Shown here: positions 37,796-47,058 of the stretch, piece after piece
How positions within the stretch are numbered: position 1 is the first letter of the stretch
Layout of the letters: each line of letters opens with the position of its first letter
Program-made: the position numbers and the translations under genes
Notes under the pieces: model-generated
What the model saw: the letters and a program-made list of their open reading frames with translations, nothing else
What the model was told of the DNA's origin: nothing
The model's database searches: none
DNA from: an uncultured Erythrobacter sp.
Lineage (GTDB): Bacteria; Pseudomonadota; Alphaproteobacteria; Sphingomonadales; Sphingomonadaceae
NCBI GenBank assembly: GCA_947500645.1
Contig: CANMSD010000001.1
Span: forward strand, 1-64,000
Direction of reading: 5' to 3'
DNA: 64,000 bases

Positions 37796-39112
37796 TCAGG
37801 CGAATTCTGACGCGTGTTCCAGCTCTGCCTTGTGCAGGCGCTTTCCGAGCCATGCCGAAATCAGACACATGCCAGCGCTCAGCAGCACTTGCTCGACCAC
37901 TGGCACTCCAATCGCGCTGAGACCGATCGCAAATAGCGAGCCGACCACCATCGCGCCGGAATTGACGATATTGTTTGCCGCGATTGTCCGTGCGGCTTCG
38001 TCGGGAGCGCAGCGCGTGGTGAGGAAGGCATAGAGCGGCACCACAAACATTCCGCCGGCGACCGCAATGCCGAGCAGGCATAGCAGGATGACGGCGGCGA
38101 GCGGCCAGGCCACGAACTCCATGACGTTCAGCAATTCGGTCGGCTGGTCCGCCTGCCACAGGCGGCAGACGACATAGAACGCGACCACGAACATGCCCAT
38201 CGCGATCACAGAGATCGGCGAGTAGCGCGCGGAAACCTTCCCCTTGAGCAGCTTGTTGACCGAGACGGACCCAATCGCGACCCCGATAGAGAAGATCACC
38301 AGGAACAGGCTGGCGACCTCTTTGCTAGCCATCAGCGTGTTCTTGGCGAGTGGCGGGAACTGGATGAACAGCACCGCGCCAATCGTCCAGAAGAAGCTGA
38401 TCGAAAGGATCGCATAGAAGATCTGGCGATCATGCATGGTGTTCTTGATGAGCGCGATAGAGGCACGAATAATGTGCCAATCGAGCTTCTCGACCTGCCC
38501 CAATGGCGGCGCGGTGGGTATCTGGCGGCTGGTGATATAGCCGATCACCGATGTGACGATTATCCCGCCTGCGGCCCATTCGACCGGGATCCACCCGGCC
38601 AGGATCGTACCCAGCAAGATTGCGATATAAGTGCCGGCTTCGACCAGGCCCGTTCCTGCCAGCACTTCTTCTTTCTTCAGATGCTGAGGCAGGATCGCGT
38701 ATTTGATCGGTCCCAGAAACGTCGATTGCACCCCAGTCAGAAACAGCGCCAGCATCAGCAGCGGGATCGCGAAGCTGTCTACCGCAATACCGCGCCAGGC
38801 GAGAAACAACCCGGTCGCTCCGATCAGCATCAGGCCGATCTCGCACATCTTGACCGTGCGGATTATCGCCGCCTTGTCGCGCATGTCGGCCAGCTGACCA
38901 GCCAGCGCCGACAGGACGAAGAACGGCAGGATGAAGAGGCCGGACGCAACCGCGCTGAAAATCGCCTCTGTGCTCTCGTCGTTATACACCTGATACACGA
39001 CGAACAGGACCATCGCAGTCTTGTAGAGGTTGTCATTAAACGCATTGAGCAGCTGGGTGCAGAACAGCGGTAGAAAGCGTCTGCGGTGCAGGAGGTGCGT
39101 CGAAGTGGTCAT
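37796..39112 (-). CDS. MFS transporter, LplT-like
   Basis: A 438-residue major facilitator with about 12 membrane segments. The N terminus (LFCTQLLNAFNDNLYKTA) and the FLGPIKYAILPQHL segment are typical of the LplT branch, which flips lysophospholipids across the inner membrane for re-acylation. No acyltransferase (Aas) domain or gene is adjacent, so the substrate is inferred only. It is divergent from pgsA, another phospholipid gene. Confidence 0.85.
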   Translation of the reverse strand: MTTSTHLLHRRRFLPLFCTQLLNAFNDNLYKTAMVLFVVYQVYNDESTEAIFSAVASGLFILPFFVLSALAGQLADMRDKAAIIRTVKMCEIGLMLIGATGLFLAWRGIAVDSFAIPLLMLALFLTGVQSTFLGPIKYAILPQHLKKEEVLAGTGLVEAGTYIAILLGTILAGWIPVEWAAGGIIVTSVIGYITSRQIPTAPPLGQVEKLDWHIIRASIALIKNTMHDRQIFYAILSISFFWTIGAVLFIQFPPLAKNTLMASKEVASLFLVIFSIGVAIGSVSVNKLLKGKVSARYSPISVIAMGMFVVAFYVVCRLWQADQPTELLNVMEFVAWPLAAVILLCLLGIAVAGGMFVVPLYAFLTTRCAPDEAARTIAANNIVNSGAMVVGSLFAIGLSAIGVPVVEQVLLSAGMCLISAWLGKRLHKAELEHASEFA

Positions 39113-39228
39113 GAAGATTTGTGGCCCTGTGGCTCCTGTTGTCTGCGGGATAGACGATAAACAGGCGTTAACAAGCCAAGTCTTCGATCTTTTGCCCCGC
39201 GATGAGAGCGGCTAAGGCGAATGCCGAA

Positions 39229-39837
39229 ATGCTAACGCTGCCCAACATCCTGACTTTGTCGCGCATTGTGGCTTTGCCCTTGCTGGCATTCTTTCTGTGG
39301 TGGCCGGAATGGCGGCTGGGCTATGCAATTGGCTTCGTGTTGTATTGCCTGATCGGGATTACCGATTTCTTCGATGGCTATCTGGCGCGTGCGCAAGGAA
39401 CGGTTTCAAAGCTTGGCATTTTCCTCGATCCGATCGCCGACAAGATCATGGTGGCGACTGTCATTCTTGTGCTGACGGCGCAGGGTTATTTGCGCGGGCC
39501 ATATGTGGGCGACTTCCACGTGATCGCCGGGTTGATCATCTTAATGCGCGAGATTGCGGTTAGCGGCCTGCGCGAATTTCTCGGCGGCATTCAAGTGTCA
39601 GTTCCGGTCAGCAAGCTAGCCAAGTGGAAAACGACATTTCAACTTGTGGCGCTCGGCGCGCTGATCGGGGGCGGGGCGGTGCATGGCCAGCCGTGCCAGG
39701 TGCCGGGCGCTGCCTGCGCTTCGGTCGAGGAAACATGGATCCACCTTGTTGGCCTGACCGCGCTGTGGGCGGCAGCCGTACTGACCTGCATCACCGGCTG
39801 GGATTACCTGCGGGTCGGCCTCAAGCACATGGATTGA
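39229..39837 (+). CDS. pgsA: CDP-diacylglycerol-glycerol-3-phosphate 3-phosphatidyltransferase
   Basis: A 202-residue membrane enzyme that commits CDP-diacylglycerol to phosphatidylglycerol. The CDP-alcohol signature is complete: TDFFDGYLARAQG, then LGIFLDPIADKIM. ATG 39229 (MLTLPNIL) is the usual start with AAGGCGA upstream; ATG 39202 would add nine residues. A C-terminal insert with two Cys (GQPCQVPGAAC) between the last two membrane segments is unusual for PgsA and may sit in the periplasm. Confidence 0.94.
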   Translation: MLTLPNILTLSRIVALPLLAFFLWWPEWRLGYAIGFVLYCLIGITDFFDGYLARAQGTVSKLGIFLDPIADKIMVATVILVLTAQGYLRGPYVGDFHVIAGLIILMREIAVSGLREFLGGIQVSVPVSKLAKWKTTFQLVALGALIGGGAVHGQPCQVPGAACASVEETWIHLVGLTALWAAAVLTCITGWDYLRVGLKHMD

Positions 39838-39860
39838 GGTTCAGCGGATCGCACTCCTAT

Positions 39861-41006
39861 TTACTGCTGGATATCAACGATCGATATACCGCCACTCCCA
39901 GTGGAGTGCTGATTGTAGACTTGATCGAAACTGCCCAGATTTATCCTCTTGGGAAGGTAGGTTTCCAAAGAATGTGACGTGGTCAATCCTCCAACCAGAT
40001 CGGTTGGGCCTTCGATGAAACGAACGATCACCGCATTATCTCCAGCGTCAATGGTATCGACGCGTGGTGCGAGGCCTTGAAAATTGATCCCGGACAATGC
40101 TGCTACTCGGTCATTCTGATTGACCCAGTGAACATATTGCGGGCCGCCTATATCCCATCTGGCTGCGGCTGAGCCAAAGGTTTCGATCTTGATATTGCCG
40201 AGTTGACGATAAGTGGTTGCCTGTGCTTGCGCGTTCACCTGGACCTGCCGTTCATAGGCTTCGCGGTTCAACGTATACTCAAGGCCGGGAAGTCGTATGT
40301 TGCGATATCCATTCTGCTCCAGAAGTTGTTCGCGCGCTATGTAGAGCGCATTGCGGGTTAGGATGGAGCCATGACTTGTTGAGACAAGATGAAGCGACTG
40401 ACCGTTGGCTGCACTCGTTGCAATCGTGCTGGCAAGCTGCCGCGCGGCGGGGGTGCGGCTAACGCCCAGCCAATTCAGGTTGTCGCCAATTCCGCGAGGG
40501 ACGTCGTTGGGTCCTTGTGTTGCATTGTAGAAGACATGGACATCGCCGCCAGTCTTGTTCGCGATCAGCTGACCGGCATTGGCTGCCGCGGCCTGATCAT
40601 TGTTTAGGCCATTGACGAAGATGACACTGCCGCCGCTACGGGCAAATCCGGGATCGGGTTGGATTGCCGGAACCTCGCCCATTGGAGTGAACCGTGGATC
40701 GTAAGCACGGCGAACGGTGTCGCTTGTTTCGCCAATCCAGAAACCATCCGCCGCGCCGTTGTTTAGCGAGCCGAGCGGTAGACCGTTCATCTGCTCGCGG
40801 GTCAATGGGGCGGGTCCAGGCTGCGGATTTGGAGTTTGAGCCAGCAATTGCTGGCGTTCATCTGCCGAGGCAAAACGCCATTGCAATGTCGGCACATCTT
40901 CTGGCGGTTGTGCCGTCAGCGTTCGCGGATCATGATCTTGTGTGGCTGAAGGATTGGCGTTGATCGTTTGAGACTGGGCGGATGTTTGACTTATTGGGGC
41001 GGCCAT
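39861..41006 (-). CDS. orphan alpha/beta-hydrolase-like protein of unknown function
   Basis: A 381-residue protein with no signal peptide and a long, low-complexity N-terminal region (Gln, Ser, Thr and Pro rich, about 1-80). The middle holds a hydrolase-like core: GGSVIFVNGLNN, a VFYNAT segment and LHLVSTSHGSILTRNAL, in which the presumed nucleophile elbow is STSHGS rather than G-x-S-x-G. A late His occurs in TTSHSLETYL. AAGGAG lies 8 nt before ATG 41006. Base composition is lower in GC than its neighbours. It could be a secreted or translocated effector; that is inference. Confidence 0.65.
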   Translation of the reverse strand: MAAPISQTSAQSQTINANPSATQDHDPRTLTAQPPEDVPTLQWRFASADERQQLLAQTPNPQPGPAPLTREQMNGLPLGSLNNGAADGFWIGETSDTVRRAYDPRFTPMGEVPAIQPDPGFARSGGSVIFVNGLNNDQAAAANAGQLIANKTGGDVHVFYNATQGPNDVPRGIGDNLNWLGVSRTPAARQLASTIATSAANGQSLHLVSTSHGSILTRNALYIAREQLLEQNGYRNIRLPGLEYTLNREAYERQVQVNAQAQATTYRQLGNIKIETFGSAAARWDIGGPQYVHWVNQNDRVAALSGINFQGLAPRVDTIDAGDNAVIVRFIEGPTDLVGGLTTSHSLETYLPKRINLGSFDQVYNQHSTGSGGISIVDIQQ

Positions 41007-41136
41007 GGCTCGGACTCCTTGCTGCCCCTCACAAAGAATATGCCATCAGCCCAGCCGCTGTCACTCTGCAAAACGTATAGAAACTCTGTGGCGGCTGCTC
41101 GCCGGTCACAAGCCTGCCTCAAATATTAGCTTGGGA

Positions 41137-42033
41137 TCACCCCGCCCTTAGCTCCTCAGCGAGCAGTTTGAAGTCTTCACCGCGCGGAGAGTTCTTACGC
41201 CAGATCAGCGCAATTTCACGGCTCGCATTGGCCGTCTTGAGTGGGCGCGCGACGACGTCTGTCCCGTTCAAGATACCCGCATTCAATGCCATTTCCGGCA
41301 ACATGGTAAGGCCGAGGTCATTGTCGACCATCTGCACCAGCGTGTGCAAATTGGTGCAGATCATCGCCGCGCTCGCACGCAGTTCTGGCCGATTGCATGC
41401 AGCGAGTGCATGATCGCGCAGACAGTGCCCATCCTCGAGCAGCAGCAGGCGACCTTCATCGATCATAGAAGGAGGCACAGTGTCCGGCGGATCGCGCGGA
41501 TCATCCTTCGGAAAAGCGACGAAAAGTCGATCATCGCCAATGTGCTCCGATTCTACCTCGCCGGTCTGGAACGGCAGGGCCAGCAACACGCAATCGACCC
41601 GGCCATGCTGGAGCGATTCAACCGCATCCTGGCTGGTTTCCTCGCGTAACAACAGTTTGAGATCAGGCCGCTCAGCTTTCAGACGCGGGAGCATGCGTGG
41701 CAACATAAACGGTGCGATAGTCGGTATCACGCTCATGCGGAGCGTGCCTGAGAGTGGTTTGCCCGCGGCTTGCACCAGATCGGAAAGCTCCTCCGCCTCG
41801 CGCAGCAGGCGGTGCGCCTTCTCAACCACCTGATCGCCGAGCGCCGTAAAGCGAACCACACGCCGACTGCGCTCGACCAGTGTGATCCCAAGCAAGGATT
41901 CCAGTTCGCGAATGCCGGCTGACAACGTTGATTGCGACACATAGCTGGCATCGGCCGCGCGGCCGAAGTGCTTATGCTCATGCAATGCAACAAGATACTG
42001 CAACTGCTTGATGGTGGGGAGGTAGGTGCTCAT
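41137..42033 (-). CDS. oxyR: LysR-type peroxide sensor OxyR
   Basis: A 298-residue LysR regulator with an N-terminal winged helix (about 1-65: FGRAADASYVSQSTLSAGI) and a periplasmic-binding-like sensor domain. The two redox Cys of OxyR are present with exact spacing: Cys204 in LEDGHCLRDHA and Cys213 nine residues later, equivalent to E. coli C199 and C208. It would activate peroxide defence genes on disulfide formation. No catalase or ahp gene is adjacent. It starts 10 bp after rnd and is probably cotranscribed. Confidence 0.94.
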   Translation of the reverse strand: MSTYLPTIKQLQYLVALHEHKHFGRAADASYVSQSTLSAGIRELESLLGITLVERSRRVVRFTALGDQVVEKAHRLLREAEELSDLVQAAGKPLSGTLRMSVIPTIAPFMLPRMLPRLKAERPDLKLLLREETSQDAVESLQHGRVDCVLLALPFQTGEVESEHIGDDRLFVAFPKDDPRDPPDTVPPSMIDEGRLLLLEDGHCLRDHALAACNRPELRASAAMICTNLHTLVQMVDNDLGLTMLPEMALNAGILNGTDVVARPLKTANASREIALIWRKNSPRGEDFKLLAEELRAG

Positions 42034-42043
42034 TGGAAGGGCC

Positions 42044-43246
42044 TTATTCCGCGGCCAATGCCTCTTCCATGCTCGCCTGCATATCGTCGATATGCGTCAT
42101 GGCGAGCTTGCCGTTCTTCACTGCAAAACCCAGCTTGCCTTCGACCAGTTCCAGCGCGTCGCGGCCAAACACTTCATAGCGCCAGCCCTTGAGTACCTTG
42201 AGGTCGCGCACTCCAGCAGCGAGCGCTTCCATTTCTTCTGCACGGGTCAAAAGGCGCGCGGCCACGTCGATCTCGCGCGCGCGAATCTTGAGCAGCAGCT
42301 TGAGCAAGTCGGCAACCAGCGCGCCCTCCTTGCCGAGCGGAGCGCCGCGCTTCATTTTTTCCGGCATTTCTTCCTTGGGCAGCGGTTCGGCGTCGGCGAT
42401 CACCCGCATCAGCCGCTTGCCAATGTCATTTTCGCGCCATGCGGCCGAGAGGCCGCGCACCTTGGCGAGGTCCGCTTGTTTCTTCGGAGGATGGCTGGCG
42501 ATGTCCGCGAGTGTCTCGTCGCGCATGATCCGCCCACGTGGGATATTCTTGTGCTGCGCTTCGCCTTCGCGCCACGCGGCAAGCCCCTTCATCCGACCCA
42601 GAACCGCCGGATTGCGGCCCGGCTGACGAATGCGGCGCCACGCCATGTCGGGATCGGTGATGTAGTTGCTGGTGTCGGCGAGCTTTTCCATTTCCGCATC
42701 GAGCCAGGCCCCGCGACCTGTCTTGATCAGCTTTTGCAGCATCTTCGGGAAGATCTTGGAAAGGTGCGTCACGTCGCCAATCGCATACTCGATCTGGCGA
42801 TCGGTCAGCGGGCGGCGGCTCCAGTCGGTGAAGCGCGCACCCTTGTCGATCTGCAGGCCCAGCCAGGTGTCGACCAGATTGGCATAGCCGATCTGCTCGG
42901 ACTGGCTGATCGCCATCATCGCGATTTGCGTGTCGAACATCGGTGCCGGCGTCTTGCCGGTCAGATTGACGATAATCTCGACATCCTGCCCGCCCGCATG
43001 GAAGACCTTGAGCACTTCGTCGTTATCGGTCAGCAGGTCGAGCAGAGGGGCGAGGTCGATCCCGTCTGCCAGCGGATCAATAGCGGCGGCCTCTTCCGTG
43101 TTGGCGATTTGCACCAGGCAGAGTTCCGGCCAATAGGTGTTCTCGCGCATGAATTCGGTATCGACGGCGACGAATTCGGATTTCGCCAAGCGCTCGCATA
43201 AATCTTCGAGCGCCTCTGTGGTCGTAATCAGGTCATGTATTTTCAT
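42044..43246 (-). CDS. rnd: ribonuclease D
   Basis: A 400-residue 3' exoribonuclease involved in tRNA 3' maturation. DEDD exonuclease blocks are visible: VDTEFMRENTYWPELCL, FHAGGQDVEII, and IEYAIGDVTHL, followed by two HRDC domains (about 205-290 and 300-380). Length is normal for alphaproteobacteria. Convergent with none; divergent from aspS and likely leading the rnd-oxyR transcript. Confidence 0.95.
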   Translation of the reverse strand: MKIHDLITTTEALEDLCERLAKSEFVAVDTEFMRENTYWPELCLVQIANTEEAAAIDPLADGIDLAPLLDLLTDNDEVLKVFHAGGQDVEIIVNLTGKTPAPMFDTQIAMMAISQSEQIGYANLVDTWLGLQIDKGARFTDWSRRPLTDRQIEYAIGDVTHLSKIFPKMLQKLIKTGRGAWLDAEMEKLADTSNYITDPDMAWRRIRQPGRNPAVLGRMKGLAAWREGEAQHKNIPRGRIMRDETLADIASHPPKKQADLAKVRGLSAAWRENDIGKRLMRVIADAEPLPKEEMPEKMKRGAPLGKEGALVADLLKLLLKIRAREIDVAARLLTRAEEMEALAAGVRDLKVLKGWRYEVFGRDALELVEGKLGFAVKNGKLAMTHIDDMQASMEEALAAE

Positions 43247-43334
43247 GTCTATCTTTTCTATGTGTGGGGCGGAGTACCACCCTCGGGCTCAATGCCCATG
43301 CTTGTTGCCCATAGCCGTTGCAGCGCCGCGAAAC

Positions 43335-43363
43335 TTGACAAAGCCCCACGCTTGCCCTGTTAG
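43335..43363 (+). promoter_or_regulatory. probable aspS promoter
   Basis: A consensus TTGACA at 43335 and TGTTAG at 43358 are spaced by 17 nt, leaving a leader of about 90 nt before aspS. The leader contains a short CCACG/CGTGG hairpin of unknown significance. Confidence 0.6.
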
Positions 43364-43460
43364 CGCGCCCATATAGAAGACGCGCTGAAGCAGGTCTGGC
43401 CACGTTTGCAATCGTGGCGCGCCTTTAGCGCCATACTCTCGAACAGGACAAGAGTTTAGG

Positions 43461-45266
43461 ATGCACACCTACCGTTCTCATACTTGCGCACAGTTACGTG
43501 ATACGCATGTCGGCGAAACCGTCCGTCTTTCGGGCTGGATTCACAGGAAGCGCGATCATGGCGGGGTGCTGTTTATCGATCTGCGCGATCATTACGGTAT
43601 AACACAGATCGTGGCGGACGAGGATTCGCCTGCGCTCAGCGTGTTCGAGAAACTGCGCGTCGAATCGGTCGTGACCATCGATGGCGATGTGAAGGCTCGC
43701 ACGCCGGAAACGGTGAATGCCGACCTGCCGACCGGCGCAATTGAAGTGTTCGCGCGCGAAATCACGATCCAGAGCGCGGCGGAAGAACTGCCTATGCCAG
43801 TGGCAGGCGAGCAGGATTATCCGGAAGAAATCCGCCTGAAATATCGCTTCCTCGATTTGCGGCGCGAGACCATGCATCGCAACATCATGCTGCGCAGCCA
43901 GGTGATCGCTTCGATCCGTCAGCGCATGGTAGATCAAGGCTTTACCGAGTTTCAGACGCCGATCCTGACCGCGTCTTCACCCGAAGGCGCGCGCGACTTC
44001 CTCGTGCCGAGCCGCATGCATCCCGGCAATTTCTACGCGCTGCCGCAGGCGCCGCAGATGTTCAAGCAGATGCTGATGGTGTCGGGCTTCGACAAGTATT
44101 TCCAGATCGCGCCATGTTTCCGCGACGAAGATCTACGCGCCGATCGCAGTCTAGAGTTCTACCAGCTCGATTTCGAGATGAGCTTCGTGACGCAGGAAGA
44201 TGTGTTCCAGGCGCTGGAACCAGTGCTGGCCGGCGTGTTCGAGGAATTCGCAGACGGCAAGACCGTGACGAAGTCGGGCGACTTCCCGCGCATTCCTTAT
44301 GCCGAGGCGATGCTGAAATACGGCACTGACAAGCCGGACTTGCGCAACCCGGTGATCGTCAGTGACGTGACCAGCCATTTCGAGAAATCGGGCTTTGGCC
44401 TGTTCGAAAAGATCGTTGGCGGCGGCGGTGTAGTGCGCGTGGTACCCGCGCCGAACACGAACGAGAAGAGCCGTAAGTTCTTCGACGATATGAACAATTG
44501 GGCGCGCAGTGAAGGCTTTGCTGGCCTTGGCTATGTCACTCGCAAGGGTGGGGAGTTCGGCGGACCCATCGCGAAGAACCACGGCCCTGAACGGATGGAA
44601 GAGCTCTATAACGAGCTCGGCCTAGGCCCGGATGACGGCCTGTTCTTTGCCGCTGGAAAGGAACAGGACGCAGCCAAGCTGGCAGGAGCCGCTCGAACGC
44701 AGGTTGGCGAACAGCTTGCCCTGATCGAGGAAGGTTGCTTCAAGTTCTGCTGGATCGTCGATTTCCCGATGTTCGAATACGACGAAGAGCTGAAGAAGAT
44801 CGATTTCTCGCACAACCCGTTCTCTATGCCGCAAGGCGAGATGGAAGCGCTTGAGAACATGAACCCACTCGAGATCAAGGCGTGGCAGTACGATATCGTC
44901 TGTAACGGCTATGAGCTGAGCTCGGGCGCAATTCGGAACCACCGCCCAGACATTATGTACAAGGCTTTTGAAATCGCCGGTTACGACAAGGAAACAGTCG
45001 ACCGCGAATTCTCCGGCATGATTGAAGCGTTCAAGCTCGGTGCGCCACCGCATGGCGGATCTGCTCCAGGTATCGATCGGATCGTCATGCTGCTGGCCGG
45101 TGAAGAAGCAATTCGCGAAGTCATCGCATTCCCGATGAACCAAAAGGGTGAAGATTTGATGATGAGCGCACCAAGCAAGGCGGAGTCCAAGCAGTTGCGC
45201 GAACTCTCACTGCGCGTGGTCGAGCCGCCCAAGACCGATGCAAAACCGGGCGAAAGCGACGGCTGA
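43461..45266 (+). CDS. aspS: aspartate-tRNA ligase
   Basis: A 601-residue class II synthetase of the long bacterial type: OB-fold anticodon domain (about 1-110, beginning [12 protein letters not shown]), motif 2 around [18 protein letters not shown], the bacterial GAD insertion domain (about 290-430), and motif 3 in GLDR-equivalent [13 protein letters not shown]. Bacterial-type enzymes of this form in organisms using indirect Asn-tRNA synthesis can be non-discriminating; gatCAB is not in the window, so that is open. A bidirectional terminator follows. Confidence 0.97.
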   Translation: MHTYRSHTCAQLRDTHVGETVRLSGWIHRKRDHGGVLFIDLRDHYGITQIVADEDSPALSVFEKLRVESVVTIDGDVKARTPETVNADLPTGAIEVFAREITIQSAAEELPMPVAGEQDYPEEIRLKYRFLDLRRETMHRNIMLRSQVIASIRQRMVDQGFTEFQTPILTASSPEGARDFLVPSRMHPGNFYALPQAPQMFKQMLMVSGFDKYFQIAPCFRDEDLRADRSLEFYQLDFEMSFVTQEDVFQALEPVLAGVFEEFADGKTVTKSGDFPRIPYAEAMLKYGTDKPDLRNPVIVSDVTSHFEKSGFGLFEKIVGGGGVVRVVPAPNTNEKSRKFFDDMNNWARSEGFAGLGYVTRKGGEFGGPIAKNHGPERMEELYNELGLGPDDGLFFAAGKEQDAAKLAGAARTQVGEQLALIEEGCFKFCWIVDFPMFEYDEELKKIDFSHNPFSMPQGEMEALENMNPLEIKAWQYDIVCNGYELSSGAIRNHRPDIMYKAFEIAGYDKETVDREFSGMIEAFKLGAPPHGGSAPGIDRIVMLLAGEEAIREVIAFPMNQKGEDLMMSAPSKAESKQLRELSLRVVEPPKTDAKPGESDG

Positions 45267-45285
45267 TCGAATTTCCTGCGGCGAC

Positions 45286-45323
45286 AAAAAAGGGCGCAAG
45301 GTATATAACCTCGCGCCCTTTTT
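45286..45323. terminator. bidirectional rho-independent terminator
   Basis: An A-run at 45286-45291, a stem GGGCGC/GCGCCC with an inner AGGT/ACCT extension, and a T-run at 45319-45323. The A-run on one side and T-run on the other let it work in both directions, as expected between convergent aspS and the DUF2383 gene. Confidence 0.85.
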
Positions 45324-45343
45324 CGGTTAATTCTGTGAATTGG

Positions 45344-45778
45344 TTATGCGTATTGCTTCTCGATCATATCGCCAAAGCGTTCGCCGATACGCACATCCTG
45401 GTACGCGGTTTCGATCATCGGTCTTACGCGTGAATCCACGCTTTCATCCTTCAACGCGTTTTCGAACTGTTCTGCGAGAAAATCCTCGCCTTCTTCCACA
45501 CGTTCTGCTGCTGCTTCGTCGCCGCTCTCAAAAGCGTCGGTAATATTCAGCCACGTCTGATGGATGGTGCCTTTCACGCTCGTACTTGTGATCGGCTCTT
45601 CGCCAAATTCTTGCAGGCCGCTGTTCAGCGTTGCCAATGTTTGCGCGCGTTTCTCGCGGCGCTGATCCAGTGCTCGGGTGAGTGCGGGGCTTGTCGCCTT
45701 TTCGGCGGCCTTCCGATAACCTTCGACCGAGTCATAGGTGAGTTGGGTAAGCGATTTCAGTGTGTCGATATTAGTCAT
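45344..45778 (-). CDS. PA2169-family four-helix-bundle protein (DUF2383)
   Basis: A 144-residue all-helical ferritin-like protein. The pattern of Glu, His and Asp in its helices (DSVEGYRKAAE, ETAYQDVRIGERF) matches DUF2383 proteins, which are stress-associated and of unknown function; a metal site is possible but not proven. AAGGAG lies 4 nt before ATG 45778. An EcfG-type promoter 36-60 nt upstream suggests control by the general stress response. Confidence 0.88.
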   Translation of the reverse strand: MTNIDTLKSLTQLTYDSVEGYRKAAEKATSPALTRALDQRREKRAQTLATLNSGLQEFGEEPITSTSVKGTIHQTWLNITDAFESGDEAAAERVEEGEDFLAEQFENALKDESVDSRVRPMIETAYQDVRIGERFGDMIEKQYA

Positions 45779-45813
45779 GGTTCTCCTTGTTTGTGTCGAT
45801 GTGACAATGACTT

Positions 45814-45838
45814 AACGGGCGATCGGGCATTTGTTTCC
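45814..45838 (-). promoter_or_regulatory. EcfG-like general stress promoter
   Basis: On the minus strand GGAAA(C) at 45838-45834 and CGTT at 45817-45814 are separated by 16 nt. The alphaproteobacterial EcfG consensus is GGAAC-N16/17-CGTT, so there is one mismatch. It is placed correctly for the DUF2383 gene. Confidence 0.5.
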
Positions 45839-45970
45839 GGCCCTTACGATCAGTTGCACGAGAGCTGCGTTGAGCCGTTATCGTCCCATCGCTGCACTCC
45901 CTCACTTAAGAGGTGGTTCATCCACAGCTTCTCAGTTAGTCGTCGCAAGACTTTATTGGGGGGCAATCCG

Positions 45971-46999
45971 ATGAGCTATTCAAAGACACTCGCTTTGAGC
46001 GGTGCAGTCGTTGCGGCGATGAGCATGTCGACTGCTGCAGACGCAGAGGTTCTACCAGTTGCTGGTATCTATGGATCGGGCACCGACCTTCCGCCTGATA
46101 TCGAAGTGATCGCTCCCGAGAGCTTCGGCGGTGATCTGGGGCCCGATGTCTCGATCGACCTGAGTGATGCTCTGGGCGGCGTAACGCTCGAGGGTGAAAC
46201 CTACTTTCGCATTGTCCCCGCAGTGACATCGGGCGGGGACCGGATTGTGATCGTGAATACGTCTGATGATCCGTCAGCGGGTTTGGAAGCGGCACGGGCA
46301 ATACAGGACGATCCAAATGCGCCCGATGCGATCTTGCGCGGATCGGTGCGCAGCGAAGTGATAGAGCAGCGTTCTTACCCGAAAGAGGTGAGCAAGTGCT
46401 ATGCGCGCGACGACAAGGACAAGTGTATCGATCGCCGCAAGATCAAGGTGCCGTGCCGCGAGCTAAGCGTTAGAGTCGATCCCCGGATTCTGCTGGTCGC
46501 GTCCGATGGTCGCCAGCTCTATTCGAAGAACAACACGTTGACCTCTGCCAAGCGGTTCTGCCGCGACGAGAATTCCGTTCCTTCGGCTAATGATATGATG
46601 GACGGTCTGGTGAGCCAGATGGTTCGCGGCGTCCGGCTCGACCTAGCGCCACAATATCGCGCACAGGAGTTTCGCATATTGGAAAGCCGCAAGGGTCTGG
46701 TGAAGTCCGATCGTAAGCCGTTCAGGGATGCAGTTCGCCTGACCAAGAACGATGCATTGGGCGCTTGCTATGCGTTCGAAGCGCTCGAAGCGAACAATCC
46801 CACTCATGTCTCGGTGCTGTTCAATATCGGCCTGTGCAAGGAAGGGCAGGGCGAGCTTGAGGCAGCTCGCAACTACTACAACCGGGCTCTCGCAGCCGAT
46901 CCCAGCAAAACGGAGCCGACGCTGGCTCTTCGCCGCCTCAACAGCCGCGAACGTGGTGAGCGGCAGATGGCAGAGCGGTTTGGAGAGGTCGCACTCTAG
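45971..46999 (+). CDS. secreted TPR-containing protein
   Basis: A 342-residue exported protein: signal peptide to about residue 25 (STAADA). Residues 80-240 form an alpha/beta region with a Cys-rich stretch (KCYARDDKDKC, KVPCRELS) and a nucleotide-free, CsgG/TolB-like look (DPNAPDAILRGSVRSEV). Two TPR-like repeats (about 265-325) end in a basic tail. GGGGGG precedes ATG 45971. Function is unknown; a periplasmic scaffold role is plausible. Confidence 0.8.
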   Translation: MSYSKTLALSGAVVAAMSMSTAADAEVLPVAGIYGSGTDLPPDIEVIAPESFGGDLGPDVSIDLSDALGGVTLEGETYFRIVPAVTSGGDRIVIVNTSDDPSAGLEAARAIQDDPNAPDAILRGSVRSEVIEQRSYPKEVSKCYARDDKDKCIDRRKIKVPCRELSVRVDPRILLVASDGRQLYSKNNTLTSAKRFCRDENSVPSANDMMDGLVSQMVRGVRLDLAPQYRAQEFRILESRKGLVKSDRKPFRDAVRLTKNDALGACYAFEALEANNPTHVSVLFNIGLCKEGQGELEAARNYYNRALAADPSKTEPTLALRRLNSRERGERQMAERFGEVAL

Positions 47000-47058
47000 G
47001 ATGCATCAGGTGAGCGTGCGTTTGTAACTCGCGCCCGTTCGGCTACGAATACAGGCGT

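Noticed and set aside
42026-43201. Long open frame on the plus strand opposite rnd
   Set aside because: It mirrors rnd codon positions in GC-rich DNA, has no family features, and rnd is certain.
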